A DNA stretch of 64,000 nt, from positions 3,348,001 through 3,412,000 of the forward strand of contig OZ257146.1 of the NCBI GenBank assembly GCA_965279255.1, given 5' to 3'. Every line of letters begins with the position of its first letter. The stretch's first letter is position 1. This document shows positions 35,552 through 43,905 of the stretch, piece after piece. A program made the position numbers and the translations under genes. The DNA is from CAMFLJ01 sp965279255 (GTDB lineage Bacteria > Actinomycetota > Acidimicrobiia > Acidimicrobiales > Acidimicrobilacustridaceae). The notes beneath the pieces are model-generated. The model did no database searches, was not told where the DNA came from, and was given only the letters and a program-made list of their open reading frames with translations.

Positions 35552-36154
35552 GTGCGTCTGGGTATCGCCCATCACCTGGGCTGGGCCGTCGCGGTCACCT
35601 CCTCGCCTCAGCACGAGGTCGTCGACCGGCGCCGCATCGAGTTGATCGAGCCCGGGCTGCCCACCGCGCCGATCCACCACGAGGGCGGCCCCCACGAGAT
35701 GCACCGCACGGGGGAGCCGCTCGACGACGAGGCCCTCGCCGCGATGGTGACCGAGGTGCGATCGTCGGTGCGCCGCTCGACGACTGACGCGCTCGACCAG
35801 ATCGAGAGCGAGGTGCCGGCACCGATCGAGTCGATCTCATTGCGCAGCTGGCCGACGGACTTCCCGACGGACATCAGCGTCCTGCGCCGCGTGCCCTACG
35901 AGAGCCGGGCCGACTCCGTCATGTACCTCGAGATCCTCGGGGCGCTCGCGGTCGAGCGCGGATGGACGGTCCACCTCTACGAGGCGAAGACCGTGGAGGT
36001 GGAGGCCGCGGAGCTTCTCGGCGACCGCACTCGGGACGTGCTGCACGGACCCCGGGCCACCCTCGGCCCGCCGTGGACGACGGATCACCGCATGGCCCTC
36101 GCCGCCACGGTCCTCGCCCAGTCGACCAGCAGCCGCTCGTCAGCCCCTTCCTGA
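35552..36154 (+). CDS. Hypothetical protein, 200 aa
   Basis: I do not recognise this 200-aa protein. It has an N-terminal beta-strand-rich part that looks cofactor-free (VRLGIAHHLGWAVAVTSS, then VVDRRRIELI). A central acidic helix region follows, and then WTVHLYEAKTVEVEAAELLGDR near residues 135-160. No signal peptide or membrane span is seen. The GTG at 35552 is chosen; CAGAAT lies six bases before it, which fits leaderless transcription. Confidence 0.6.
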   Translation: MRLGIAHHLGWAVAVTSSPQHEVVDRRRIELIEPGLPTAPIHHEGGPHEMHRTGEPLDDEALAAMVTEVRSSVRRSTTDALDQIESEVPAPIESISLRSWPTDFPTDISVLRRVPYESRADSVMYLEILGALAVERGWTVHLYEAKTVEVEAAELLGDRTRDVLHGPRATLGPPWTTDHRMALAATVLAQSTSSRSSAPS

Positions 36155-36228
36155 TCAGCCGCCGTGGTGCGCTCCACCAGACGTGGCGCCCGGGCCCACC
36201 CTTGACCTGGCCGAAGCCGGTCGATTCG

Positions 36229-36543
36229 ATGTCGGCGATGGCGGAGTCAGTGGAGATCAGCTTCGGTGTCGTACGGGCGAATGGGGTGCGCCAGACGCTG
36301 ACGGCGCTCATCACACTCGACTCCGCGAGCTGGGAGGTCTGGGCGACGACCGCTGACAGTCGACGGTTCATGGTGAAGGACCTCCGGTCCGAGACGAACG
36401 CGCGGGAGATCGCCCACGCCTTCACCGGGCAGGTCCGGGAGGCGGATGCCGTGGAGTGGGCCCGCTCCAAAGGGTTCAGCGCGCTCGCCGACCACATGCA
36501 GTCGCTCCGGGATCCTGGGGCCGGAGGCCACCAGGCCGACTGA
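36229..36543 (+). CDS. Small hypothetical protein, 104 aa
   Basis: This unrecognised 104-aa frame follows the previous gene by 74 bp. It has a plausible alternating strand region (SVEISFGVVRANG; QTLTALITLD; WEVWATTADS) and a C-terminal helix. Third-position bias is present but weaker than in neighbours, and there is no good Shine-Dalgarno, so it could be spurious. 36544-36705 shows no gene. Confidence 0.4.
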   Translation: MSAMAESVEISFGVVRANGVRQTLTALITLDSASWEVWATTADSRRFMVKDLRSETNAREIAHAFTGQVREADAVEWARSKGFSALADHMQSLRDPGAGGHQAD

Positions 36544-36705
36544 TCGGGCGGAGCGCCGCTGGTCAGCGTCCGGACGTCGCCGATCAACGGGTCCGAATGC
36601 CCGACGTCGTCCGTCCGGATCTGCGATGAGTTCGTCCGCCGACTCGGGTCGCTACTGGTCACGGTTGCCCGCGGGCTGCGGGCGCCCTCACGGGGAGGCT
36701 TCGAC

Positions 36706-37038
36706 ATGGCGACCTTCATCACCATCGGCTACGGCGACGAGGCGGGGTACGAGCGCACCCCTCCCGCCGTCCGCGACGCCGCGCACGCCCACGACGCCCG
36801 CCTGGTCGACGCCGGCGTCCTCATGGGCGTCGTCGGCGCCCCCGTCCAGGTGCGCAACACCGACGGCGCCGGTATCACGACCGAGTCCGGGCCCTTCGTT
36901 CGCCCCGAGCTCCCTGTGGCCGGCTTCGCCCTGATCGAGGCCGACACGCTGGACGACGCCATCGCCCTCGTGGCCGACTCCCCCTGCGCCGTCGCCCACG
37001 GCCTCGTCGAGGTCTGGCCCCTCGCCGTCAACGCCTGA
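36706..37038 (+). CDS. YCII-family protein
   Basis: The 110-aa protein has the YCII/DGPF-like ferredoxin fold, with an N-terminal strand (FITIGYGDE), HDARLVDAGVLM, GPFVRPELPVAGFALIEAD and a final CAVAHGLVEVWPL. GGGGAGG precedes the ATG. It lies about 200 bp upstream of an ECF sigma gene. YCII proteins often accompany sigma factors of the ECF42 type, but the nearby sigma factor here is of another type. Confidence 0.78.
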   Translation: MATFITIGYGDEAGYERTPPAVRDAAHAHDARLVDAGVLMGVVGAPVQVRNTDGAGITTESGPFVRPELPVAGFALIEADTLDDAIALVADSPCAVAHGLVEVWPLAVNA

Positions 37039-37235
37039 GCGCTCCCGGCCCGGAGCAGTCAGCACCTCGACGCCCTCGCTGCTGGCGTCCCGATCGTCAC
37101 CGGAGCGGTGCTTCTGGCGGCTCGGTCGTGAACGCGGGGATCATGAGGCCGAACACAGGTGTTGAGGTTTCGCGGCTTCGCTGTCACGTTTCCGGCTGAC
37201 CTCCGGGTTTACCTGGTTGTGGAGGCGGATCCTGG

Positions 37236-37736
37236 ATGAGCGGCAACGCGGAGCCTGAGATGGCTGAACTGAGGCCATCGGGGGCGGCATGGTTCGAGGC
37301 GTTCGAGACTGAAGGCCTTCCCCGGCTTCGCGTTGCCCTCGTCGCGTCGTTCGGCATAGACATCGGTGGCGAGGCGTCAGCGGACGCAGTCGGGTACGCA
37401 TGGGAGCACCGAGAACGCCTGGCCGAGATGGAGAATCCGGTCGGGTATCTGTTTCGCGTCGGACAATCATCTGCGCGTCGGCACCTACGCCGGACACGAC
37501 CACTGAGTCTTCCGGCGGTGAGCACTTCCTTCGAAGAGGCAGTCGACCCGGACCTGCCGAAGACCCTCGCCCGACTCAGTGAGCGCCAGCGGGTCGCCGT
37601 CGTGTTGGTCCACGTCAACGGGTGGACCTACACGGAGGCCGCTGACGCGATGGGAATCGACGTGTCCTCCGTTCGCACCCACGTGACCCGGGCGCTGACC
37701 CGACTCCGCAAGCTTCTCGGGGAGGACGACCGATGA
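37236..37736 (+). CDS. ECF-like RNA polymerase sigma factor (module 1)
   Basis: This 166-aa sigma-70-family protein has a degenerate region 2 (ASADAVGYAWEHRERLAEMENPVGYLFRVGQSS, residues about 48-80). Its region 4 is clear (LSERQRVAVVLVHVNGWTYTEAADAMG...SSVRTHVTRALTRLRKLLG, about 110-162). It should direct RNA polymerase to a small regulon. It overlaps the membrane-protein gene by 4 bp (ATGA) and shares many residues with the sigma factor at 61410. GGAGG precedes the ATG. Confidence 0.85.
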   Translation: MSGNAEPEMAELRPSGAAWFEAFETEGLPRLRVALVASFGIDIGGEASADAVGYAWEHRERLAEMENPVGYLFRVGQSSARRHLRRTRPLSLPAVSTSFEEAVDPDLPKTLARLSERQRVAVVLVHVNGWTYTEAADAMGIDVSSVRTHVTRALTRLRKLLGEDDR

Positions 37737-39241
37737 ACGGTCCAACGATCGAGTCCCAGCTGCGAAGCTACGGCGAGGACCTCGCCCAACGGGACAGCAA
37801 CGGACTTCTCGTGCCCGGCGACACCACGGCCCGTTCCGCGTACCCGGACCTGGTTCTTGCTGACCGGGGCTCGGACGCACCCCCGGCCCCGGGGGCTCCG
37901 CTCCGCTCCCGTCGGACGGCTGAAGGCGGCGGGCGGCGTATGTGGTGGCTGGCGGTGGCCGCTGTGGTCGTGGTTCTTGCCGGGGCGGCGCTCCTCGTGA
38001 CGGACGGGAAGGAGCCGGCGCCCACCGTCGCAACTCCGACTGGCCCGGTGACACCGGACAGCTACCCCACGCGCGGCCAGGACTGCGGAGGCGACCGGGT
38101 CGAGCGCGCGGTGAGTCTGGCCGGCCCCGCCTCTGCGCACCTGTGCATCGGCCTGGTCCCCGGCGACACCGGAACAGCGCGGGTGGTCTATCTGACCTCG
38201 CCCGACGGCACCCGGATCTACGGCGGGTGGGCGCTCGGAGACTGCGCGGGCTTCTATGGCTCCTCAGGGGGTCAGCTCACTCCGGGCGATGACGCCTCGT
38301 CCGCTCCCATGATCGGGACGGTCGACCCTTCAGTGGCCGCAGTCCAGTTCCAACTGGAGGACGGAACGACCCTCACCACGGAGACCGTCCGCATCGAGGG
38401 AATCGACGACGTTGGCTTCTACTCGATCGTCGTTCCTGCCGACTCGGTGAACCGGATCGTCGGGCAAACCGAGCTCGACGTCTCGGGAGACCCGATCCGC
38501 AGCGCCAACCCGTCGTGCACCCCTGCAGCGGTGACTCTCCCCGACGAGGCAGCCACCCCGATCGCCGCAGCTCTCATCGAGGAGTCCTCCCAGATCCTCG
38601 GCTACCGCGTCGGCGACAGGTTCACCTGCCCCGGAAGCGGCACCGGCCCGACGACGACCCCTCCGATGTCCGGCCTGGTCTCGCAGATCGCGCCAGACGG
38701 CCCATGTGTCGTCGTCGGATGGATGCCCTACGACACGGTGCCAGGCCTCCGCCATGGCTACTACCGCCAGGACGGCACCCTCCTCAAACGCATGGACCTG
38801 CCCGGCGGCACGATCGTCAACCGGACGAGCGACCTGATCGGCACGCCGGCCCCCGAGATCTCAGGGACCACGGTCCGCGGTGACACCTTCGACCTCACGG
38901 CCATGCGCGGCCGATGGGTCCTCATCGACGCCTACGCACAGTGGTGCGAGCAGTGCAACGCCGTGACCGACGCCCTCACCTCGATCGCGAGCGCACGTCC
39001 CGACGTCCAGATCGTCACCATCGCCGCCGACGACGACCTGCAGAACGTCACCGAGGCGCTCTCCCAGCGCGGCGCGCGCTGGCCGGTGATCCCGCTCTCG
39101 CTCACTGACTCCGTTCGGTTCGACTATCGCTTCGACCGACTTCCGACGACCGTGCTGATCAACCCCGACGGGATCGTCGCCGCGGTGTTCACCGATGACA
39201 ACCCGGCAACGCCAGGCTCAATAGCCGCCGCGATCGGCTGA
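37733..39241 (+). CDS. Membrane-anchored sigma-factor partner with C-terminal thioredoxin-like domain
   Basis: The 502-aa protein has a short cytoplasmic N-terminus (about 69 residues, starting with an ESQLRSYGEDLA helix) and one membrane helix (MWWLAVAAVVVVLAGAALLV, about 70-89). A large extracytoplasmic region with several Cys follows, and then a TlpA/thioredoxin-like domain (about 363-502) with WCEQC, C405 and C408. The zinc anti-sigma signature HxxxCxxC is missing. Its translational coupling to the sigma gene suggests an anti-sigma or redox-sensing role, which is inferred. Such a sigma/thioredoxin fusion arrangement is unusual to me. Confidence 0.75.
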   Translation: MNGPTIESQLRSYGEDLAQRDSNGLLVPGDTTARSAYPDLVLADRGSDAPPAPGAPLRSRRTAEGGGRRMWWLAVAAVVVVLAGAALLVTDGKEPAPTVATPTGPVTPDSYPTRGQDCGGDRVERAVSLAGPASAHLCIGLVPGDTGTARVVYLTSPDGTRIYGGWALGDCAGFYGSSGGQLTPGDDASSAPMIGTVDPSVAAVQFQLEDGTTLTTETVRIEGIDDVGFYSIVVPADSVNRIVGQTELDVSGDPIRSANPSCTPAAVTLPDEAATPIAAALIEESSQILGYRVGDRFTCPGSGTGPTTTPPMSGLVSQIAPDGPCVVVGWMPYDTVPGLRHGYYRQDGTLLKRMDLPGGTIVNRTSDLIGTPAPEISGTTVRGDTFDLTAMRGRWVLIDAYAQWCEQCNAVTDALTSIASARPDVQIVTIAADDDLQNVTEALSQRGARWPVIPLSLTDSVRFDYRFDRLPTTVLINPDGIVAAVFTDDNPATPGSIAAAIG

Positions 39242-39302
39242 CGCGCCAGGTGGGCCACCGAGCCGCGCCGACGGTCGCCTGCCCGCTGTCACACCCCCTG
39301 CG

Positions 39303-39308
39303 TAGGGT
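39303..39308 (+). promoter_or_regulatory. -10 box upstream of the HNH gene
   Basis: TAGGGT fits TANNNT and lies 10 nt before the ATG at 39319, leaving at most a few untranslated bases. Confidence 0.5.
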
Positions 39309-39318
39309 CGTAGGTGAG

Positions 39319-40665
39319 ATGACGACCGGGGCGGCAGCGACCGAACTGAGTGCACTGACCGAGGCGATCGACGGGCTCGAGCTGAGCGTCGACCGCGAGG
39401 TGATCGTGGGGGCGTTGCGCGAGCGCGACCGGCTTGACGCGCGCATCGCTGCCGCCGTGGCGGCGTTCGACGAGGCCGAGCTGTGGGACAACGACGGTGC
39501 CACCTCGATGACCCGCTGGCTCGTCGACGAGGGCCGCCTCGGTGACGGCGCCGCCCGCCGACTCGTTCGCACCGGCAGCCGGCTCGGCCAGTGGCCGGTG
39601 CTGGCCCGGGCCTTCGCCGAGGGCGCCGTGTCGGCTGGGCAGGTCGAGCACATCGCCCAGCGAGTGCGCCCGCACCACGTCGAGCTGTTCGCCGGGCACG
39701 AAGCGGCATTGGTGCCGGCGCTCGCCCTGCTCGACCTCGACGCCACCATCACCGTCGTGCGCGAGTGGGTCGACCGGGCCGACGCCCTGATCGACACCGA
39801 GCCCGCCGCACCCAAGGCCTCGACGCTGCACGTCAACAAGGTCGGCGACCGAGGCCGCCTCGACTCCGATCTCACTGGCGACGACCTCGCCGTCGTCGCC
39901 GAAGCCCTCCGCCTCGCCACCCGCTCCGACGACGAGACCGACCCTCGGCGCCGCACCCGGGCCGAGCGCGCCGCCGACGCCCTCGTCGACATGAGCCGCC
40001 GCTTCCTCCGCGACCACCAGACCCCCAAGACCTCGCCCGGGCGCCAACGCCCCGGTGTCAACGTCGTCATCGACGCCCCCGCCCTCGCCGCCCTCGAGCT
40101 GCGCGAGCTCGGCATCGGCACCATCGGCGAGCTCGACGAGTTCCTCGGCGGCCAGCCCACCACCGCGGCGGTGCGGGCCTGGTACCGGAGCGGTCTCGAT
40201 CACCTCACCGGTGCGCCGGGGCCGGCCGCCACCACCCTCTCGGGCCACGAGCTCTCCCCCGCGCTGGCGACTGCCTTCTGCTGCGACGCCACCATGCGTC
40301 GGCTCGTCGCCACCGGTTCGACCGTCCTCGACTACGGCCGGCCGATGCCCACCCTCCCGAAGTCGGTGCGCGACGCTGTCATCCTGCGCGACCGCCGCTG
40401 CCGCTTCCCCGGCTGTCGCCGAACCGTCGACTGGTGCGAGGTCCACCACATCCGCCACCGGGTCGACGGCGGGGCCGACTCCGTCGCCAACTGCGTCCTG
40501 CTCTGTGCGCACCACCACCACGTGCTGCACCGGGACGGCTGGAGCGCCCACCTCGAGCCCGACGGCACCCTCGCCATCGCCGCACCCCACGACCGCCACT
40601 GGGTCACCCGACCACCCGGGCCCACCAACGGGCCCTCTCCACCACGACTCACCTACGGCGCCTGA
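39319..40665 (+). CDS. DUF222-HNH endonuclease (13E12-like)
   Basis: The 448-aa protein has an N-terminal DUF222 region and a C-terminal HNH nuclease. The nuclease includes RDRRCRFPGCRRTVDWCEVHHIRHRVDGG, with zinc-binding Cys, the catalytic His of VHHI, and LLCAHHHHVLH. This architecture is multicopy in actinobacteria (the 13E12 repeat family) and is thought to be mobile or selfish, though its biological role is unclear. No matching repeats flank it here, so a recent insertion is not shown. Confidence 0.87.
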   Translation: MTTGAAATELSALTEAIDGLELSVDREVIVGALRERDRLDARIAAAVAAFDEAELWDNDGATSMTRWLVDEGRLGDGAARRLVRTGSRLGQWPVLARAFAEGAVSAGQVEHIAQRVRPHHVELFAGHEAALVPALALLDLDATITVVREWVDRADALIDTEPAAPKASTLHVNKVGDRGRLDSDLTGDDLAVVAEALRLATRSDDETDPRRRTRAERAADALVDMSRRFLRDHQTPKTSPGRQRPGVNVVIDAPALAALELRELGIGTIGELDEFLGGQPTTAAVRAWYRSGLDHLTGAPGPAATTLSGHELSPALATAFCCDATMRRLVATGSTVLDYGRPMPTLPKSVRDAVILRDRRCRFPGCRRTVDWCEVHHIRHRVDGGADSVANCVLLCAHHHHVLHRDGWSAHLEPDGTLAIAAPHDRHWVTRPPGPTNGPSPPRLTYGA

Positions 40666-40728
40666 GCGGAGCTGCGCGGGCCGGACCACCCGATGGCCGC
40701 TGCCCGCTGGCCGCTGGCCACGCTCTCC

Positions 40729-41886
40729 TCAGCCGGAGTCTGAGCCTCGCAGCACCTGGTTGACCCGGGCGGCCTGGCGGGTCTGGTGGTCGCGCTCGGC
40801 CAGGTTGGGTGCGGCGAGCGCGGCCTCGGCGTAGAGGCGGGCGGCCAGCTCGAGATCGCCGTTGCGCTCGTGGAGGTGGGCGGCCACGGCGGTGCGGCGG
40901 GGAACGCCGTCGTCGACCATCTCCAGCGCGGCCAGGCCGGCCGGTGCGCCGTCGGCCTCGCCCACCGCGACGGCCCGGTTCAGCCGGACGATCGGGGTGT
41001 CGGCGAACTGCAGCAGCTCGTCGTACCACTCCACGATCTGCACCCAGTCGGTCTCGTCGAACCGAGGCGCGTCGGCATGGAGGGCGGCGATGGCCGCCTG
41101 GGCCTGGTACTCGCCGAGCCGGTCACGGGCGAGGGCGGCCTGCAGCACCTGCACCCCCTCGGCGATGGCGGCCGTGTCCCAGAGCGACCGGTCTTGGTCG
41201 GCAAGCGGCACGAGCTCGCCGCCGGGCCCCGTGCGACTCGCCCGCCGGGCCTGGTGCAACAGCATCAGGGCGAGCAGGCCGTCGGCTTCGGGGTCGTCGG
41301 CCAGCGCGGCCAGCTGGCGGGTCAGCCGGATCGCCTCGGCCGCCAGGTCGACGTCCCCCGAGTAGCCCTCGTTGAACACCAGGTAGAGCACGCGCATCAC
41401 GGTGTGCACGTCGCCCGGGCCCTCGATGCCGGCGCCCGCCACCGTCCGCTTCGCCCGGCTGATGCGCTGGGCCATCGTCGCCTCGGGCACCAGGTACGCC
41501 TCGGCGATCTGCCGCGTGGTCAGGCCGCCGACGGCTCGCAGGGTGAGCGCGACGGCCGACGACGGCGTGAGGTCCGGATGGGCGCACAGGAAGTAGAGGT
41601 GCAGGGTGTCGTCGAGCCCCGGCACCTCTCCCGAGGGTGGGTCGGCGTCGACGCGGAGCTCCCGGTCGCGCCGCGCCGACTCCGACCGGGCCTGGTCGAG
41701 GAACACCCTCCACGCCACGGTGATCAACCACCCCTGCGGATCGCGAGGTTGGTCGTCGGGCCATGAGCGCAAGGCCCGGATCAACGCCTCCTGCACGGCG
41801 TCCTCGGCCGTCGCGAAGTCGGCTCCGCGACGGACGAGGACGCTCAGCACCCGCGGCACGAGCGCACGGAGGGCGACGTCGTCCAC
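40729..41886 (-). CDS. ECF42-type RNA polymerase sigma factor
   Basis: The 385-aa protein has sigma regions 2 and 4 at the N-terminus (FATAEDAVQEALIRALRSWP; GGLTTRQIAEAYLVPEATMAQRISRAKR). A long C-terminal extension (DUF6596/TPR-like) follows, beginning VMRVLYLVFNEGYSG. That extension and the DGPF-domain gene just upstream (one base between) define the ECF42 group, in which the extension is needed for activity and no anti-sigma is known. A matching promoter lies before the DGPF gene, so the pair is probably autoregulated. Confidence 0.93.
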   Translation of the reverse strand: MDDVALRALVPRVLSVLVRRGADFATAEDAVQEALIRALRSWPDDQPRDPQGWLITVAWRVFLDQARSESARRDRELRVDADPPSGEVPGLDDTLHLYFLCAHPDLTPSSAVALTLRAVGGLTTRQIAEAYLVPEATMAQRISRAKRTVAGAGIEGPGDVHTVMRVLYLVFNEGYSGDVDLAAEAIRLTRQLAALADDPEADGLLALMLLHQARRASRTGPGGELVPLADQDRSLWDTAAIAEGVQVLQAALARDRLGEYQAQAAIAALHADAPRFDETDWVQIVEWYDELLQFADTPIVRLNRAVAVGEADGAPAGLAALEMVDDGVPRRTAVAAHLHERNGDLELAARLYAEAALAAPNLAERDHQTRQAARVNQVLRGSDSG

Positions 41887-41887
41887 G

Positions 41888-42292
41888 TCAGTCGGCGATC
41901 GTCGGCGGGGCCTCCATGAAGGGCCGCACCTCGAGCCACTCGTGGATCGGCAGGCCGCCGGCGCCGGGCGCCAGCGAGAGCTCAGCGGCGAGCTGGTACG
42001 CCCGCTCCTCGCTGTCGACGTCGATCACCATCCAGCCGGCGATGAGGTCCTTCGTCTCGGCGAAGGGGCCGTCGGTGACCGGCTGGCCGTCGGCCCCGGC
42101 GGTGACCCACCGGCCCTCGGGCGCGAGGGCCTGGGCGTCGACCAGCTCGCCGGTGCCCTCGAGCCGGGTGCCGAAGTCCTGCATGAACTGGATGTGGTCG
42201 GACACCTCCTGGGGCGTCCACTCCGACATCGGGATGCAGTTCACCGGCTCGGGGGCGCCCTGGTAGTGCTTGAGCAACAGGTACTTGGCCAT
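41888..42292 (-). CDS. DGPF-domain (YCII-related) protein partnered with ECF42
   Basis: The 134-aa protein bears the namesake VTDGPFAETKDLIAGW near residues 70-85 and starts MAKYLLLKHYQG, typical of ECF42-linked DGPF proteins. Their biochemical role is unknown. AGAGGAGAG precedes the ATG. It is the first gene of the operon with the sigma factor and stands behind a predicted ECF42 promoter. Confidence 0.92.
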   Translation of the reverse strand: MAKYLLLKHYQGAPEPVNCIPMSEWTPQEVSDHIQFMQDFGTRLEGTGELVDAQALAPEGRWVTAGADGQPVTDGPFAETKDLIAGWMVIDVDSEERAYQLAAELSLAPGAGGLPIHEWLEVRPFMEAPPTIAD

Positions 42293-42340
42293 CGGTCTCT
42301 CCTCTGCTTCGGCGGCCGGGCGGCCGCTCTCACCCCGAGG

Positions 42341-42367
42341 GACGGGGCCACCAACCGGTTCTCGACA
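42341..42367 (-). promoter_or_regulatory. Predicted ECF42-dependent promoter
   Basis: On the minus strand TGTCGA (42367-42362), a 17-base spacer, and CGTC (42344-42341) match, from memory, the promoter reported for ECF42 sigma factors. It lies about 50 bp upstream of the DGPF start, as expected for autoregulation. Confidence 0.7.
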
Positions 42368-42452
42368 TCACTCCTGGAGATTCTCGCGTCGCACCGGCTC
42401 CGACCCGCCTCTGCTCCGCCGCCTCAGCCCGATCACCCCGGACCCCCGACAG

Positions 42453-42476
42453 TGAGACGACTGTCTCAACTACGGT
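42453..42476 (+). promoter_or_regulatory. Promoter with palindromic operator of the DUF1214 gene
   Basis: TGAGAC-GACT-GTCTCA (42453-42468) ends two bases before TACGGT (42471-42476), a TANNNT -10 box. A dimeric repressor bound there would cover the -35 region. No regulator gene is adjacent. Confidence 0.5.
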
Positions 42477-42507
42477 CGGCGCCGCCAGGAGAGGCGAGGA
42501 GATCGAC

Positions 42508-43581
42508 GTGGGCGACAGCACCGACATGACCGGTACGTGGGCGGGCATGGCCGAGGCGGTGACGTTCGCGGCGTCGTGCATCGCCGACGATCCCGAGCCG
42601 CTCAACGAGCGGGAGGCGGCCGACGGCAACCAGTACGTCGTGCGCATCCTCACCGCCATCAGCGAGAGCGCCCTGCTGACCTTCGACCCGACCCGCCCGG
42701 CGTTCCTGCCGATGCTCGAGTCGGTGCGGTACCTCGGCGCCTCGGGGCCCGACATCGACTACGACGTCGCCCTCGTGCAGCCGGGGGTGGCCCACCGCAT
42801 CACCGGCACCCGTGGCGGCGCCAGCTTCGTGGGCATCGCCGTCTACGGGCACGCCGGCGCCGAGGGGGCGAGCGGCATCGTGGCCTCGGTCGACGTCGAC
42901 GAGCTCGTCGGCCCCGACGGCACGTTCACCTACGAGTTCGACCACCCGGCGGCGGCCCGCGTGATCGTGCGGCAGTACTTCCACGACCGCGGCACCCAGG
43001 CCCACGGCTCCTGGAGCATCGAGCGCCTCGACGTCACGCCCAGCGCCGCCGACGTCGCCGCTCCCGCGGCCGCCGCTCCCCTGCCCACCACCGCAGCGCT
43101 GAACGCCCGGGTCGCCAACGCGGCCCAGTCGCTCCGGTGGAACGCCCAGCTGAACCGGCTGTGGAGCCCCGAGCGCCGGGCCACCCCCAACGCCTTCGTG
43201 CGCCAGACCGCCGACGACATCGTGGCCGCCGTGCCCAACCCGGACGTGATCTACGCCTTCAGCTGGTGGCGGTTGGCCGAGGGCGAGGCGCTGGTGATCG
43301 AGCTCGATCCGCCCGATGCGCCCTACTGGGCGCTCCAGCTGTGCGACCGCTGGTTCCAGTGCTTCCCCGACCGGCGCTCCAACCTCAACGACCGCCAGGT
43401 CGTGCCCGAGGCCGACGGCACCGTGCGCCTCGTGATCTCCGACGGCGACCCCGGCCATCCGAACTGGCTCGACACGAGCGGGCACCGGCTCGGTGTGATG
43501 TTCTTCCGGTGGCTCCACGCCGACCCCGAGCGCATGCCGACCTGTCGGGTCGTGCCCGTGGCCGAGGTCGCCACCCTCTGA
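42508..43581 (+). CDS. DUF1214 domain-containing protein
   Basis: The 357-aa protein has a C-terminal DUF1214 domain (DPPDAPYWALQLCDRWFQCFP; NLNDRQVV; VISDGDPGHPNWLDTSGHRLGVMFFRWL). Its variable N-terminal half has strands and the YGHAGAEG segment. DUF1214 proteins are found next to oxygenases and steroid or lipid genes, but the activity is unknown. The GTG at 42508 has AGGAG upstream. The stop codon is back-to-back with that of the DUF1634 gene. Confidence 0.8.
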   Translation: MGDSTDMTGTWAGMAEAVTFAASCIADDPEPLNEREAADGNQYVVRILTAISESALLTFDPTRPAFLPMLESVRYLGASGPDIDYDVALVQPGVAHRITGTRGGASFVGIAVYGHAGAEGASGIVASVDVDELVGPDGTFTYEFDHPAAARVIVRQYFHDRGTQAHGSWSIERLDVTPSAADVAAPAAAAPLPTTAALNARVANAAQSLRWNAQLNRLWSPERRATPNAFVRQTADDIVAAVPNPDVIYAFSWWRLAEGEALVIELDPPDAPYWALQLCDRWFQCFPDRRSNLNDRQVVPEADGTVRLVISDGDPGHPNWLDTSGHRLGVMFFRWLHADPERMPTCRVVPVAEVATL

Positions 43582-43588
43582 TCAGAGG
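43575..43588. terminator. Perfect palindrome spanning two abutting stop codons
   Basis: CCTCTGATCAGAGG contains TGA of the plus gene (43579-43581) and TCA, the complement of TGA of the minus gene (43582-43584). The genes therefore end with zero bases between them, inside a palindrome. A role in termination is possible but unproven. Confidence 0.35.
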
Positions 43589-43905
43589 AACTTGATCAGG
43601 CCCGAGACGGCCATCACCGCCAGCAGCACCAGGCCGAGGCCGACGAAGACCCGATCGCGCTCGCGGGCCCAGTCGACGGTGAGCCACGCCACCCGCAGCA
43701 CCGGCGCGCCGATCAGCACGACGAGCAGGGCGACCTCGCTGATGTGGCCCACCCGCCCCGGCACGAAGGCACCACCGAGGGCGAGCACGAAGGCGACGAC
43801 CAGAGCCACCTGCAGGATCCGGGCCAGCAGGGCGAGGTCGCGCAGCTCGGGCTCGGGACCGGGCAGGCCCTCCGCCGGGGGCAGCGGTCGGTCCGGGCCA
43901 CTCAT
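43582..43905 (-). CDS. DUF1634 membrane protein
   Basis: The 107-aa protein has three hydrophobic helices (LLARILQVALVVAFVLALGG; VALLVVLIGAPVLRV; VFVGLGLVLLAVMAVSGL) and the DUF1634 pattern. DUF1634 proteins regularly accompany TauE/SafE permeases. Here the start overlaps the permease stop by 4 bp, so they are co-translated and likely form one transport unit. Confidence 0.82.
   Translation of the reverse strand: MSGPDRPLPPAEGLPGPEPELRDLALLARILQVALVVAFVLALGGAFVPGRVGHISEVALLVVLIGAPVLRVAWLTVDWARERDRVFVGLGLVLLAVMAVSGLIKFL

Noticed and set aside
39319..40665. DUF222-HNH gene considered as a group I/II intron homing endonuclease or part of a restriction system
   Set aside because: No intron boundaries, methyltransferase or defence genes lie nearby; the DUF222-HNH layout is a common stand-alone actinobacterial family.
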